From NCBI RefSeq assembly GCF_019075875.1, contig NZ_JAHOOZ010000001.1:3286001-3350000 (forward strand): a DNA stretch of 64,000 nt, given 5' to 3'. Every line of letters begins with the position of its first letter. The first letter of the stretch is position 1. The translations under genes were made by a program, and so were the position numbers. Shown in pieces: positions 32,697-41,913 of this stretch. Below the pieces are notes generated by a model that did not search any database, was not told the origin of the DNA, and was given only the letters and a program-made list of their open reading frames with translations. This DNA comes from Novosphingobium sp. G106. GTDB taxonomy: Bacteria; Pseudomonadota; Alphaproteobacteria; Sphingomonadales; Sphingomonadaceae.

Positions 32697-33381
32697 GAAA
32701 GCCGCGCCCCTGCCCGCTGCGCCTCGCGAGCATTTCCGACGCCACCAGCGCTCCGAGTGACAGCAGCACGGAAATTCCCGCGAGCCGCGTCACCGCCGCC
32801 TCGCCGCCGGGCATCTGCAGCGCCGCATAGATCGCCAGCGGCAGGGTCTGGGTCTCACCGGGGATGTTTGAGACGAAAGTGATCGTCGCGCCGAACTCGC
32901 CGATCGAGCGTGCGAAGCCGAGCACCAAGCCCGCGAGCACGCCGGGCAGGGTCAGCGGCAGGGTCACGGTGAAGAAGGTCCGCCAGGGTCCCGCCCCCAG
33001 CGTCCGCGCGGCGCCTTCGAGCCGGCGGTCGACCGCCTCGATCGACAGCCGCATCGCGCGGACCATCAGCGGCAGCGCCATGACCGCGGCGGCGAGCGCC
33101 GCGCCGGTCCAGCGGAACATGAAAGTCAGCCCCAGCGTCTCGGCGAAGAAGCGCCCCGCCGGGCCGTTGTTGCCGAAGGCCAGCAACAGCATCCAGCCGG
33201 TCACCACCGGCGGCAGAACCAGCGGCAGATGCACCAGCGCGTCGAGCAGGACCTTGCCCGGGAAGCGCCCGCGCGCAAGCAGCCAGGCGAGCCCGAACGC
33301 GACCGGCAGCGCGACCGCAATCGCCACTGCACTGACCCGCAGCGACAGCGCGACGATTCCCCATTCCTCGGGCGAGAGCAG
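32686..33381 (-). CDS. modB: molybdate ABC transporter permease ModB
   Basis: Inner-membrane permease of the molybdate importer. It has the EAA-type loop ARTLGAGPWRTFFTVTLPLTLPG and five or so helices. GTG at 33327 (VAIAVALPV) is the first standard start, but homology extends 18 codons upstream in frame (LSPEEWGIVALSLRVSAVAI), matching the ModB first helix. AGGGAGG (33397-33391) lies 9 nt before a CTG at 33381, so a CTG (or the ACG at 33384) start is likely. Coordinates use CTG. It lies 14 bp after the modA stop. Confidence 0.82.
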   Translation of the reverse strand: MLSPEEWGIVALSLRVSAVAIAVALPVAFGLAWLLARGRFPGKVLLDALVHLPLVLPPVVTGWMLLLAFGNNGPAGRFFAETLGLTFMFRWTGAALAAAVMALPLMVRAMRLSIEAVDRRLEGAARTLGAGPWRTFFTVTLPLTLPGVLAGLVLGFARSIGEFGATITFVSNIPGETQTLPLAIYAALQMPGGEAAVTRLAGISVLLSLGALVASEMLARRSGQGRGFHVV

Positions 33382-33395
33382 CGTCCCGTTCCTCC

Positions 33396-34165
33396 CTAGC
33401 GCGTGCCGAAGCCGAAGCTGCGGAACACCGCCTTGCCCTCGGACGAGATCAGGTAACGGCGGAAGGCATCGGCATCGGGGCTGGTCGCCTTGGCCAGCGT
33501 CGCCACCGGATAGGTGATCGGCGCGTGGCTGCTGTCCGGGAATACCCCGACGACCCGCACGCCGCGATCGGCCCGGGCATCGGTGGCATAGACGATGCCG
33601 AACGGCGCCTCGCCGCGGCTGACCAGCGCCAGCGCGGCGCGAACGTTCTCGGCCCGCGCGACCTTGCCCGCGACCGAAGGCCAGACTCCGAGCCCGGTCA
33701 ACGCCTCCTTGCCGTACTTGCCCGCGGGCACGCTATCGGGATCGGCCATGGCGAGCCGACCGTCGCCGAGCGAACGCGCGAGCGGGAAACCACGTACGAT
33801 AGTGAGCCGCGTCTGGCTCGCCGCGGGGGCGACCAGCACCAGCCGGTTGGTCAGGAAGGAAACCCGCGTGGCGGGGCGCAGCAAGTTCTTCTTCGCGACA
33901 TAGTCCATCCATTCCTCGTCGGCGGAGATGAACATGTCTGCCGGGGCGCCGGATCGATCTGGCGTGCCAGGGCGGAGGAGCCGGCGAAGGAGATGGTCGG
34001 GCGCGGATGGCCATGGCGTGCCCAGGCGTCCGCAGCAGCGTTGAGCGATTCCTGCAGGCTCGCCGCCGCGAGCACGAGCGGTGCGCGCGGCTGCGCTCCC
34101 GCCGGGGCGACCGCGGCGACAGTCAGGGCGATCAGGGACAGCAGGCTGGCGAGCAGGCGGCGCAT
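33396..34165 (-). pseudogene. modA: modA with a single-base frameshift
   Basis: Periplasmic molybdate-binding protein in two frames. The 5' part (34165 to about 33950) encodes signal peptide MRRLLASLLSLIALTVAAVA and LVLAAASLQESLNAAADAWARHG...SSALARQIDPAP. The other frame continues with GAPADMFISADEEWMDYVAKKNLL and runs to 33396 with the rest of ModA (FPLARSLGDG, APFGIVYATDARA). Adding one G at about 33946-33953 (GATCCGG to GATCCGGG) restores a ~256-residue ModA, close to the usual length. It is either a real null allele or a sequence error. Confidence 0.85.
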
Positions 34166-34279
34166 CGGGCTCTCCGGGACGGTTATATCCCCGCGTATAT
34201 AGATTTGCGGGCGCGGGAAAAGCGCAAACGGGGACGGTGACTCGCTGCGTCCAGCCGTTATGATCCGGGGATCCGGGGG

Positions 34280-34795
34280 ATGGCGATGATCGAAGCGTTC
34301 GACGGAAGCGCGGAGCCGCTGGCAGGACTATGGCCGGCCGCAGCCGCGCTCGTGCTGCTGACGGCTTGTCTGGCTTGGCGGCTTAGCGGACGCAGGCTGC
34401 TGTGGATCATCCCGCTCGGGATTGCGGTGATCGGCATATTCGGCGGCCTGGTGCCGAGCTGGGACCAGATCCGCATCCGCAAGATGCTCGCAAGCGGCGA
34501 AGGCCTGCAGACGACGCGCGGTACGATCGACCAGACCTGGCATCTCGAGAACCGCACCCGCGACACCACCTCGTCGATGAAGAACAGCTACAAGACCGTG
34601 GTCAGCGAAGGCTTCGACATGGGCGCGGATCGGTTCTCCTGGGTCGTTGGCAACTGCCTCTCGCCCGCCTCGCTTTGCGAACTCGCACGTAGCAAGGCGA
34701 AACTCGAACGCGGCATCGAGGTGGAAGTCACCTGGTTCGCCGATCCCGCTCAGCAGGACGAACGGCGCATCGTCCGCTTGCGCGTCCGATCCTAG
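34280..34795 (+). CDS. hypothetical membrane-anchored protein
   Basis: A 171-residue protein with two N-terminal hydrophobic helices (about 15-32 and 39-57) and a soluble C-terminal domain (about 65-171) rich in polar residues (TTRGTIDQTWHLENRTRDTT). I do not recognise the family. It lies between modA (divergent) and an SDR gene on the same strand. Confidence 0.65.
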   Translation: MAMIEAFDGSAEPLAGLWPAAAALVLLTACLAWRLSGRRLLWIIPLGIAVIGIFGGLVPSWDQIRIRKMLASGEGLQTTRGTIDQTWHLENRTRDTTSSMKNSYKTVVSEGFDMGADRFSWVVGNCLSPASLCELARSKAKLERGIEVEVTWFADPAQQDERRIVRLRVRS

Positions 34796-34879
34796 AGCAA
34801 GCGCTTGTGGCCAGTCGGCCACTAACATAGGTTGCCCGCGAATCCGGCTCGGAAAGCCGGCCAAGCAGGAGAGATCGGG

Positions 34880-35767
34880 ATGGGACTGCGCGAAGCGCAC
34901 GAGGCCATGAAGGGCAAGATCGCAGTCGTGGTGGGCGGCGCCGCCGGCTATCTGGGCCGGGGCACCACGGTGGGCCTCGCCAACGAAGGCGTGCGCATCA
35001 TCTGCTGCGACAACGACCGCGAGGGGCTGGCCACGATCGTCCCCGAGGTCGAAGCCATGGGCGGCAAGATCAGCGCGCACTATGCCGACGTGATGGACGA
35101 GGCATCGCTCGACGCGTTCTGGGATGCGGTGGAAGCGGAGACCGACCACATCGACATCCTGGTCAACGTCGCCGGCGGTGTCGCCCGGTCGATGTTCGAC
35201 CAGACGACGCGCGAGACGCACCAGAAGGACATCCGGCTCAACTACGGCTATCATATCGACAGCTGCCAGCGTGCCCTGCCGCTGCTGCGCAAGAGCGGGA
35301 ACGGCGGCTCGATCGTCAATTTCACGACGATCGAGGCGCACCGTGGCGCTGCGACTTTCGCGGTCTATGCCGGGGCCAAGGCGGCACTCAAGAATTTCAG
35401 CCGCACGCTCGCGGTCGAGATCGCACAGGACAAGATCCGGGTGAACTGCCTCGCCAGCGATACGACGCTCGCACGCGCCTCGAACGCCGCGCTCTCGCCC
35501 ACCGACGTCGCGCGGCTGATCGAACTGGGGCCCGATGCGCTCGACAAGTCGAGCGCGTTCTACGTGCCGATGAAGCGCGCGCCCACTCCCGAAGAAGTGG
35601 TCGATGGCGTGATCTTCCTCGCCAGCGATCTCTCGCGCACGGTCACCGGCACGACCTTGCACGTCGACGGCGGCACTTATGCGGCGATGGGCTGGATCGA
35701 CTGGCCCGAAGGCGACGGCTTCATGCCCGCGCCGCTCGCCGGTTCGCTGAAGAAGCTGCTCGCCTGA
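34880..35767 (+). CDS. short-chain dehydrogenase/reductase
   Basis: A 295-residue SDR. The cofactor motif is GGAAGYLGRG (about residues 19-28), followed by CCDNDREGL, NVAGG near 98-102 and the catalytic Tyr-Lys in VYAGAK (about 164-169). The catalytic Ser position reads Thr (NFTTIEA), a tolerated substitution. The C-terminus has the VDGGTYAAMGW signature of classical SDRs. Start MGLREAHEAMKGK follows CAGGAGAGA. The substrate is unknown. Confidence 0.85.
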   Translation: MGLREAHEAMKGKIAVVVGGAAGYLGRGTTVGLANEGVRIICCDNDREGLATIVPEVEAMGGKISAHYADVMDEASLDAFWDAVEAETDHIDILVNVAGGVARSMFDQTTRETHQKDIRLNYGYHIDSCQRALPLLRKSGNGGSIVNFTTIEAHRGAATFAVYAGAKAALKNFSRTLAVEIAQDKIRVNCLASDTTLARASNAALSPTDVARLIELGPDALDKSSAFYVPMKRAPTPEEVVDGVIFLASDLSRTVTGTTLHVDGGTYAAMGWIDWPEGDGFMPAPLAGSLKKLLA

Positions 35768-35768
35768 A

Positions 35769-36353
35769 CTAGGAGGCGGTCGCCGAGGCCGCGGGCTGCA
35801 TCAGTTCGGGACTGATCGGCACCGGCTCCTGCGCCATCATCGCCGCGCAGGCCTCGGCGATGATCGCCTTCACCTCGCCCAGGTCGCGCGCGTGGATTGC
35901 CGGGCCGAGCGCGCCGTTGAGCGGGATGTGGAAGGCCATCATTCCCGCATCGGCCGGCATGACCAGGAACGTCTCGGTGCCGCTTTCGACGAAGCCCGCA
36001 ACCATGCCGGCGAAACGATCGGACAAGGCGGCCGCTTCGCCGCCGACGAGGATCAGGTTCGCCCCGGCCAGACCCTGGTCCGAGAATTCGAGGGTGATGA
36101 GAACGCCGCTGCGGTCCGGTCGCCAGCTGTCGTCCATATTGTCGAGGCTGCGCCAGCCGCAATCGTACTGGCGGCAGATCGAAAAGCGGGTTTCGTAGAT
36201 GCCGCAGCCCTGGCCCGGCACGCAGTGCTCGCACAGGATGCCGGGGAGTTTGGTGAACTCCGGCTGCACGATGGCGAGGTCCTTGCAACAGACGGTGCAG
36301 GTGCCGCAATCGCGGCCCGGAACGGTGTAGTGAGACGACGATTCTGCGGACAT
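35769..36353 (-). CDS. YkgJ-like cysteine-cluster protein
   Basis: A 194-residue cytoplasmic protein whose N-terminal half carries the YkgJ/Fe-S or zinc-binding cysteine pattern: CGTCTVCCKDL (about 16-26), CEHCVPGQGCGIY (about 41-53) and ICRQYDCGW (about 60-68). The rest is an alpha/beta domain without known motifs. The family binds metal or an Fe-S cluster; its role is undefined. It is convergent with the SDR gene, one base apart. Confidence 0.83.
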   Translation of the reverse strand: MSAESSSHYTVPGRDCGTCTVCCKDLAIVQPEFTKLPGILCEHCVPGQGCGIYETRFSICRQYDCGWRSLDNMDDSWRPDRSGVLITLEFSDQGLAGANLILVGGEAAALSDRFAGMVAGFVESGTETFLVMPADAGMMAFHIPLNGALGPAIHARDLGEVKAIIAEACAAMMAQEPVPISPELMQPAASATAS

Positions 36354-36450
36354 GGGACGGGATTCCTACGCCGCTTGCGCGACGGATTTGTGAAGCCCCG
36401 GAAATGCCCGCACCACCTTGGCTGAATATCTTCGAAAGTCCCGGGAACAC

Positions 36451-36476
36451 GGAACCAAATCAGCGCCGCCGCCGTT
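36451..36476 (+). promoter_or_regulatory. second EcfG-type stress promoter
   Basis: GGAAC (36451-36455), 17 bp, CGTT (36473-36476), exact match to GGAAC-N16/17-CGTT. The lipoprotein-like ORF at 36499 starts 22 bp after the -10 element. Confidence 0.65.
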
Positions 36477-36498
36477 AAGCGGGCAAAGGAATTTCGCC

Positions 36499-36792
36499 AT
36501 GCTTTTCGCGCTTCTTCTGTTCGGCTGTGCCGATGACGGCAGTCAGTGCGAACGCCTTGCCACGACACCGAAGCACTATGAGGCCAAGCTGCTCTGCGAG
36601 GCCGATGCCGACATGGCGTTGCAAAGCGACATCGCCCTCAGCGCCGACTACCCGTCGGTGGAAGCGCGCTGCTTGCCGGTGAGCAGCGACGCCAGCGTGG
36701 CGCGGAGTTCGGGCGATCCGACCGAGGGCGAGGCCGTCGCCTCGATCCGGCTGGCAGTCGCCCAGCGCGATGGTCAGCCGCGACCGCGGTAG
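36499..36792 (+). CDS. small lipoprotein-like protein
   Basis: A 97-residue protein, [20 protein letters not shown] at the start. A short hydrophobic stretch is followed by a lipobox-like LLFGC. The mature part is polar with two more Cys residues and no known motif. AAAGGA lies 9 nt upstream, and an EcfG-type promoter precedes it. Its 3' end overlaps the convergent queF by 19 bp. The signal lacks N-terminal positive charge, so lipidation is uncertain. Confidence 0.6.
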   Translation: MLFALLLFGCADDGSQCERLATTPKHYEAKLLCEADADMALQSDIALSADYPSVEARCLPVSSDASVARSSGDPTEGEAVASIRLAVAQRDGQPRPR

Positions 36793-37247
36793 GAGGCGAC
36801 GCCCTGGTCGGGCACCCAGAGCCCTTCGGGCGGCGCGCCGGACTGCCAGAACACGTCGATCGGGATGCCCCCGCGCGGATACCAGTAGCCGCCGATGCGC
36901 AGCCATTGCGGCGCCATTTCGCCGAACAGCCGCTGGCCAATGCCGACGGTGACGTCTTCATGGAAGCCGCAGTGGTTACGGAACGAGCCGAGGAACAGCT
37001 TGAGGCTCTTCGATTCGACGATCGTCGCGCCGGGCGCATAGTCGATGACGAGATGGGCGAAATCGGGCTGGCCGGTGACCGGGCAGAGCGAAGTAAATTC
37101 GGGCGCGGCGAAGCGCACGAGGTACTGCGAACCGGAGCGCGGATTGGGCACATAGTCGAGCACCGCCGCTTCGGGCGAGGCCGGCAGGGCGCTCTGCTGG
37201 CCCAGATGCAACGGGGCGCCGGGCGGAGTCGAAGATGTATCGCTCAT
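36774..37247 (-). CDS. queF: NADPH-dependent 7-cyano-7-deazaguanine reductase QueF
   Basis: QueF reduces preQ0 to preQ1 in queuosine synthesis. The 157-residue short-type protein has the thioimide-forming Cys in [14 protein letters not shown] (about residues 51-64), the NADPH motif [15 protein letters not shown] (about 78-92) and HEDVTVGIG. No other que genes or preQ1 riboswitch are seen. The tail overlaps the lipoprotein-like gene. Confidence 0.96.
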   Translation of the reverse strand: MSDTSSTPPGAPLHLGQQSALPASPEAAVLDYVPNPRSGSQYLVRFAAPEFTSLCPVTGQPDFAHLVIDYAPGATIVESKSLKLFLGSFRNHCGFHEDVTVGIGQRLFGEMAPQWLRIGGYWYPRGGIPIDVFWQSGAPPEGLWVPDQGVASYRGRG

Positions 37248-37349
37248 CGCCGCCTCTTGCCGTCATCGCGCGCCGCGCACAAGTCGGCGGCAAGACCGGA
37301 TAGGGTTCACACGGGGTTCACGCGGGCGGACGATGGTTTGGCTCAGGGC

Positions 37350-38522
37350 ATGAAACGCACACCGGACAGATCGACACGGCGGCCTTTGGCGGGGCGATGG
37401 GCGCTGATCGCGGCGCTGCTGGCGCTCGCCAGTTCGGCGAAGGCCCAATCGGTGCAGGACTACCGCCTGCCGCCCGCCCCCTTGCCGACCGCCACCGCGG
37501 CCGGACCGGTCGATAGCGACCACCCCGTCGCTGCGCCGTCGAAGAACACCCCGGCGCCCGAGCCAACCGTCGCGCCTCCGATCGTCGTCCCGCCTGCTCC
37601 CGCAGCGGCTACACCCACGGTCCGGCCGAGCACCGCAGCCGCGCCGCGCGTGGCTCCCTCGCCGCGGGCCGAAGCGCAAGCCGCGCCCAGCTCGACACCG
37701 ACGGCCGTTCCGCTGCCCAAGGTCGAACCGGCGGCCGTGCCGACTGCTGTCGCGACCGAGCCCGCGGCTGCACCTTCGACGGCCCCTGTGCCCGCCATGG
37801 CGGCGCCAGAGGAGAATGAGCACTGGCTATGGATCGCCATCGCTGCCGCGCTGGTCCTGATGCTCGGCGGACTGTTGCGCTGGCGACATCGTGCCCGCGG
37901 TAGTGAAGCGGTCGAATACGAGCCCACCGCCGATCTCGAGCCCGCGCCCAGCCCGCCCGCATCGCTCACGCACCCGCCGTCCCGCCGCGAACCGCCGCCG
38001 GCGGCGCCCTCCACCGCGCCTCCACCACCACGCGCACAGTTGCGCCCGCTCGAGATGCAACTCGAGGCGCGCCATCTCAGTCGTGCGATGGTCAATGCGA
38101 CGCTGGCCTACCGGCTGACGCTGACCAACCAGTCGGATGCCTCGAGCGGCCCGTTGCGCATCGCCGGCGACATCGTCTCGGCGCATGCTTCGCTCTCGGC
38201 CGCAGAGCAGCTCGCGCCGGGCGAAGCCGCCCTAGCGGCGATCCATGAGGTTCCCGCACTGGCTCCGGGCGAATCGGTGACGCTCAGCGGCGAACTGCGG
38301 ATGCCGATCGCCAGCATTCTGCCGATCAACAGCGGCGGATCCCGCGTCTTCGTGCCGCTCGCGCGGTTTCGCGCCGAAACGCCCGAAAGCGCCACGACGC
38401 GCGTCTTCGTCATCGGGCAGGCGAGCGAGCAACCCGGCGGGGCGCTGCGTCCCTTCCCGCTCGATCGCGGACCCGGCGTCGATCGCGCGCTCGATCAGCG
38501 CGAACTCGAGATGCCGGCATGA
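37350..38522 (+). CDS. proline-rich membrane-anchored hypothetical protein
   Basis: A 390-residue protein with a signal or signal anchor (about 16-33, ending SSAKAQ), a long Pro/Ala/Val-rich low-complexity stretch (about 34-150), a transmembrane helix WLWIAIAAALVLMLGGLLRW (about 156-175), another Pro-rich stretch, and a beta-rich C-terminal domain (about 230-370). The layout is an envelope protein; I do not recognise the family. Confidence 0.7.
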   Translation: MKRTPDRSTRRPLAGRWALIAALLALASSAKAQSVQDYRLPPAPLPTATAAGPVDSDHPVAAPSKNTPAPEPTVAPPIVVPPAPAAATPTVRPSTAAAPRVAPSPRAEAQAAPSSTPTAVPLPKVEPAAVPTAVATEPAAAPSTAPVPAMAAPEENEHWLWIAIAAALVLMLGGLLRWRHRARGSEAVEYEPTADLEPAPSPPASLTHPPSRREPPPAAPSTAPPPPRAQLRPLEMQLEARHLSRAMVNATLAYRLTLTNQSDASSGPLRIAGDIVSAHASLSAAEQLAPGEAALAAIHEVPALAPGESVTLSGELRMPIASILPINSGGSRVFVPLARFRAETPESATTRVFVIGQASEQPGGALRPFPLDRGPGVDRALDQRELEMPA

Positions 38523-38582
38523 TTGGGCCTCGACCTCTTCCGATCAGCGGGTTAGGCATTATGCCAGGGCGGTGAGGTAGTG

Positions 38583-39428
38583 ATGGACAGTCTGGTTTCG
38601 ACTGCATGGCTCGCCCATGAGATGGGCGCAAGCGATCTGCGGATCGTCGATGCCAGCTATCACCTGCCCGACGCCCGGCGCGACGCGCGCGGGGAATACG
38701 AAGCGGGGCATATCCCGGGCGCCGTCTTCCTCGATCTCGCCGAACTGGTCGATCCCGATTCGCCGATCGACAACACGCTGCCCCCGGCGGACAAATTCGC
38801 CAGCCGCATGCAAAGCCTGGGGCTCGGCGACGGCAGCCGGATCGTTCTCTACGACGACAGCGCAATCAAGACTTCAGCGCGTGCCTGGTACATGCTGAGC
38901 CGCGTGTTCGGTGCTCACAACGTGGCGATCCTCGACGGCGGCCTGGCCAAGTGGAAGGCCGAGGAGCGCGAAATTTCCACAGGCCAGCCGGCCCTGCGCG
39001 AACGCCACTTCACCGCCTGGTCGGACACGGCGAGCCTGCGCAGCAAAGCCGATGTTATCGCTTTGCTGGAAAGTGGCGGCGAGCAGCTGGTCGATGCGCG
39101 CGGCGCCCCGCGCTTCACCGGCGAGGAGCGCGAGACCCGCGCCGGCGTCGAATCCGGGCACATACCGGGTTCGCGCAACGTCCCGTACAAGGCGCTCTAT
39201 GCGCCCGACGGCACGTTCAAGGACAAGGCCGCGCTGCGGGCCGTGTTCGAGGAAGCAGGCGTAGATCTCGACCGGCCGCTGGTCACCACCTGCGGCAGCG
39301 GCATGACCGCCTGCGCGCTGGCCTTCGCGCTGCACCTGATCGGCAAGCAGGACGTCGCGCTCTACGACGGCAGCTGGAGCGAATGGGGTTCGGACCCCGA
39401 GACGCCCAAGGTCCTTGGGCCGGCCTAG
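38583..39428 (+). CDS. sseA: 3-mercaptopyruvate sulfurtransferase-like rhodanese
   Basis: A two-domain rhodanese (281 residues) that moves sulfur from 3-mercaptopyruvate to a thiol acceptor. The N-domain ends near residue 130; the C-domain has the active-site loop CGSGMTACALAFAL (Cys near 237), the MST-type CGSGxT rather than the CRxGT of thiosulfate sulfurtransferase. HIPGAVFLDLAE and HIPGSRNVPY mark the domains. GTG 38580 would add one residue. metC follows. Confidence 0.92.
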   Translation: MDSLVSTAWLAHEMGASDLRIVDASYHLPDARRDARGEYEAGHIPGAVFLDLAELVDPDSPIDNTLPPADKFASRMQSLGLGDGSRIVLYDDSAIKTSARAWYMLSRVFGAHNVAILDGGLAKWKAEEREISTGQPALRERHFTAWSDTASLRSKADVIALLESGGEQLVDARGAPRFTGEERETRAGVESGHIPGSRNVPYKALYAPDGTFKDKAALRAVFEEAGVDLDRPLVTTCGSGMTACALAFALHLIGKQDVALYDGSWSEWGSDPETPKVLGPA

Positions 39429-39482
39429 TCCGGGCGCCCTGCCCCCTTTCCTTCCGAATGCCGTGCGGGCATTGTCGCGCCG

Positions 39483-40694
39483 ATGGCCAAGACCCCGACC
39501 GACAAGCAGAACCCCGCGACCAAACTCGTCACCGCCGGGCGACGACCCGAGTGGACTGGCGCCGTGGTCAATCCGCCCGTGTGGCGGGCCTCGACGCATC
39601 TCTATCCGGACATGGCCGCGCACAAGGACGGACCCAGGCGCAACGAGGACGGCCGCTTCTTCTACGGCCGCCGCGGCGGGCCGACGCAGTGGGCGCTGGC
39701 CGATGCGCTGACCGAGATCGAGCCCGGCGCGGCAGGGACGATGCTCTACCCTTCGGGCGTCGCGGCGCTGGCCGGTACGCTGCTCACAGTGCTGCGGCCG
39801 GGCGACGTGCTGCTGATGACTGACAATGCCTATGACCCCACCCGGGTCATGGGCATGAACCTGCTCAAGGATTTCGGCGTCGAGACACGCTTCTTCGATC
39901 CGCTCGACGTCGCGGCCTTCGAAGCCATGATCTGCGAGCGCAGCCGCGCGGTTCTGCTCGAAGCCCCGGGCAGCCTGACGATGGAAGTTCAGGACGTGCC
40001 CGCGCTCACCACGATTGCCCGCAGCCGCGGCATGATCTCGGTGATCGACAACACCTGGGCGAGCCCGCTCGGCTTCCCGGCGCTGGAGCGCGGCGTCGAC
40101 ATCTCGGTCATGTCGCTGACCAAGCATGTCGGCGGCCATTCGGACGTCATGATGGGCAGCGCTTCGGCCGGAACCGAGCTTTACGCCAGGCTGCGCCGCA
40201 CGGCGCAGGCACTCGGCCAAGTGGTCTCGCCCGACGACGCGGCGCTGGTCCTGCGCGGCCTGCGGACGATGGGAGTCCGGCTGAAACAGGAAACCTCAAG
40301 TGCGCTTGAGATTGCCAGTTGGCTCCAGTCGCGGCCCGAAGTGGCGGGGGTTTTGTGCCCCATGCTGCCGGGTTCGCCGGGCCACGAAATATGGCAGCGC
40401 GACTTCCTCGGCGGCTGCGGCCTGTTCAGCTTCGTCCTCAAGGGCGGCGACGCGGACGGCCGCGCGCGCTTCATCGACGCCCTGCAATTGTTCGGTATCG
40501 GCTACAGCTTCGGCGGCTTCGAAAGCCTGGTCGTGCCGGTCGACCCTGCGCCGCTTCGCGCGGCTACGCCCTGGCCTTCCGCCGGCATGAACCCCGCCGA
40601 CCGGTTCGGCGTGCGCCTGTCGATCGGGCTCGAGGACCCGGCCGATCTCATCGCCGACCTCGACCAGGCCTTCGCCGAAATGGGCAAGCCGTGA
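39483..40694 (+). CDS. metC: cystathionine beta-lyase
   Basis: A PLP enzyme of the Cys/Met gamma family that releases homocysteine from cystathionine. The 403-residue protein has the YGRRGGPTQWALADAL N-terminal motif (about 59-74), the PLP lysine in VMSLTKHVGGHSDVMMG (about 208-224) and TWASPLGFPALERG before it. The sequence context is MetC (trans-dimer residues intact) rather than CGS. It overlaps mscS by 4 bp (GTGA). Confidence 0.93.
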   Translation: MAKTPTDKQNPATKLVTAGRRPEWTGAVVNPPVWRASTHLYPDMAAHKDGPRRNEDGRFFYGRRGGPTQWALADALTEIEPGAAGTMLYPSGVAALAGTLLTVLRPGDVLLMTDNAYDPTRVMGMNLLKDFGVETRFFDPLDVAAFEAMICERSRAVLLEAPGSLTMEVQDVPALTTIARSRGMISVIDNTWASPLGFPALERGVDISVMSLTKHVGGHSDVMMGSASAGTELYARLRRTAQALGQVVSPDDAALVLRGLRTMGVRLKQETSSALEIASWLQSRPEVAGVLCPMLPGSPGHEIWQRDFLGGCGLFSFVLKGGDADGRARFIDALQLFGIGYSFGGFESLVVPVDPAPLRAATPWPSAGMNPADRFGVRLSIGLEDPADLIADLDQAFAEMGKP

Positions 40695-41611
40695 AGCTGG
40701 AGCAGAGCCGCCTGCACGATGGGTTTGCCGAAGTGCTGCAGCAGCTCGATTCGATCGGTTTCGACGTCGGCAATTCGCGCATATCGATCCTGCGGGCGCT
40801 GATCATCGTCGTCGTCATCGTCGGCCTGTTTGTCGTCGGGCGGATTGCCAGCATAGGCGTGCGCCACACCTTCCGCCGGCTGACCCGCTTCGACGTGGCC
40901 GAGCGGCTGATCGGCGAGAAGCTGGTCTCGATCGGCGTCTGGATCATCTGCGTCCTCGTCGGCATCGACATCCTCGGCATCGACCTGACCGCGCTGACCG
41001 TGTTCTCGGGCGCCTTCGGCCTCGCCATCGGCTTCGGCCTGCAGAAGACCTTCGGCAACTTCATCGCCGGGATCATCCTGCTGATGGACCGCTCGATCAA
41101 GCCGGGCGACGTCATCACGGTCAACGACGGGACCACCAACACCGTTGGCCAGGTCAAGAAGATCGGCATGCGCGCGGTCTCGGTGATCACGCGCGACAAG
41201 AAGGAATACCTGATCCCCAACGAGAACCTGATGATCAATCAGGTGGAGAACTGGTCCTATTCCAGCCGTGACGTGCGCGTGCACGTGGCGCTGATGGTCT
41301 CGCCGACCACCGATCTCGAACTGGCTGAGCGGCTGATGCTCGAAGCCGCGCGCAGCATCGACCGCGTGCTGGCCAGCCCGCCCCCGGCCGCCTGGATCAC
41401 TGCGTTCACCGGCAACGGCGTTGCCTACGAAATCCGCATCTGGATCGAAGATCCCGAGGAAGGCCTGACCAACGTCCGCTCCGAAGTGCTCAAGCGGACC
41501 TGGAAGCTGTTCCAGGAGAACGGGATCACCCTGCCGAACACGAACCAGCGCGAGGTGGGGTTGCGGGATTTGGAGGCGTTAAGGGAGATGGTGGAGGGAT
41601 TGCGGCGGTGA
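40691..41611 (+). CDS. MscS-family mechanosensitive channel
   Basis: A 306-residue small-conductance mechanosensitive channel. Transmembrane helices lie at about 33-50 and 85-105, followed by the pore helix FGLAIGFGLQKTFGNFIAGI (about 113-132), then the beta domain with DRSIKPGDVITV and the C-terminal alpha/beta vestibule. GTG 40691 overlaps the metC stop and is the natural start. The preceding open frame is not used. Confidence 0.9.
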   Translation: MKLEQSRLHDGFAEVLQQLDSIGFDVGNSRISILRALIIVVVIVGLFVVGRIASIGVRHTFRRLTRFDVAERLIGEKLVSIGVWIICVLVGIDILGIDLTALTVFSGAFGLAIGFGLQKTFGNFIAGIILLMDRSIKPGDVITVNDGTTNTVGQVKKIGMRAVSVITRDKKEYLIPNENLMINQVENWSYSSRDVRVHVALMVSPTTDLELAERLMLEAARSIDRVLASPPPAAWITAFTGNGVAYEIRIWIEDPEEGLTNVRSEVLKRTWKLFQENGITLPNTNQREVGLRDLEALREMVEGLRR

Positions 41612-41913
41612 CCAAATGGCTCGTCGGCATTCTCTGGCTTTGCGCGCATCTTCTGGTGGCGATCGCTTTGGTTTTAGCAATCGTCGATGAATTTGAACTA
41701 ATTGATCAGATGACAATGCCTGCAATATGCGACGACTATATAAAGGGCCGCATTGTGGAGACTTATCCGGTCATCAGCTTTGCGGCCAACTGCTGGGATT
41801 GGCGCAACACACTAGGCTTCTTTTCCTTGGGGCTCCTCTTTTCCATCCTCATCCCGTCGCCATTCACCGCCGCTCTGGCGATTCGTGTTCGGAGCAAGCG
41901 CAATATCGGCTAA
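41608..41913 (+). CDS. small hypothetical membrane protein, low-GC patch
   Basis: A 101-residue protein with two hydrophobic segments (about 4-24 and 70-90) and Cys residues between them (ICDDYIKGRI, NCWDWRN). The GTG overlaps the mscS stop. The patch about 41640-41790 is visibly lower in GC than its neighbours and codon use is atypical (TTT, TTA, ATA codons). No family is recognised; it may be a recently acquired gene or a drifting one. Confidence 0.6.
   Translation: MTKWLVGILWLCAHLLVAIALVLAIVDEFELIDQMTMPAICDDYIKGRIVETYPVISFAANCWDWRNTLGFFSLGLLFSILIPSPFTAALAIRVRSKRNIG

Noticed and set aside
37248..37349. Possible preQ1 riboswitch upstream of queF
   Set aside because: No conserved preQ1 aptamer elements are visible on the minus strand before 37247.
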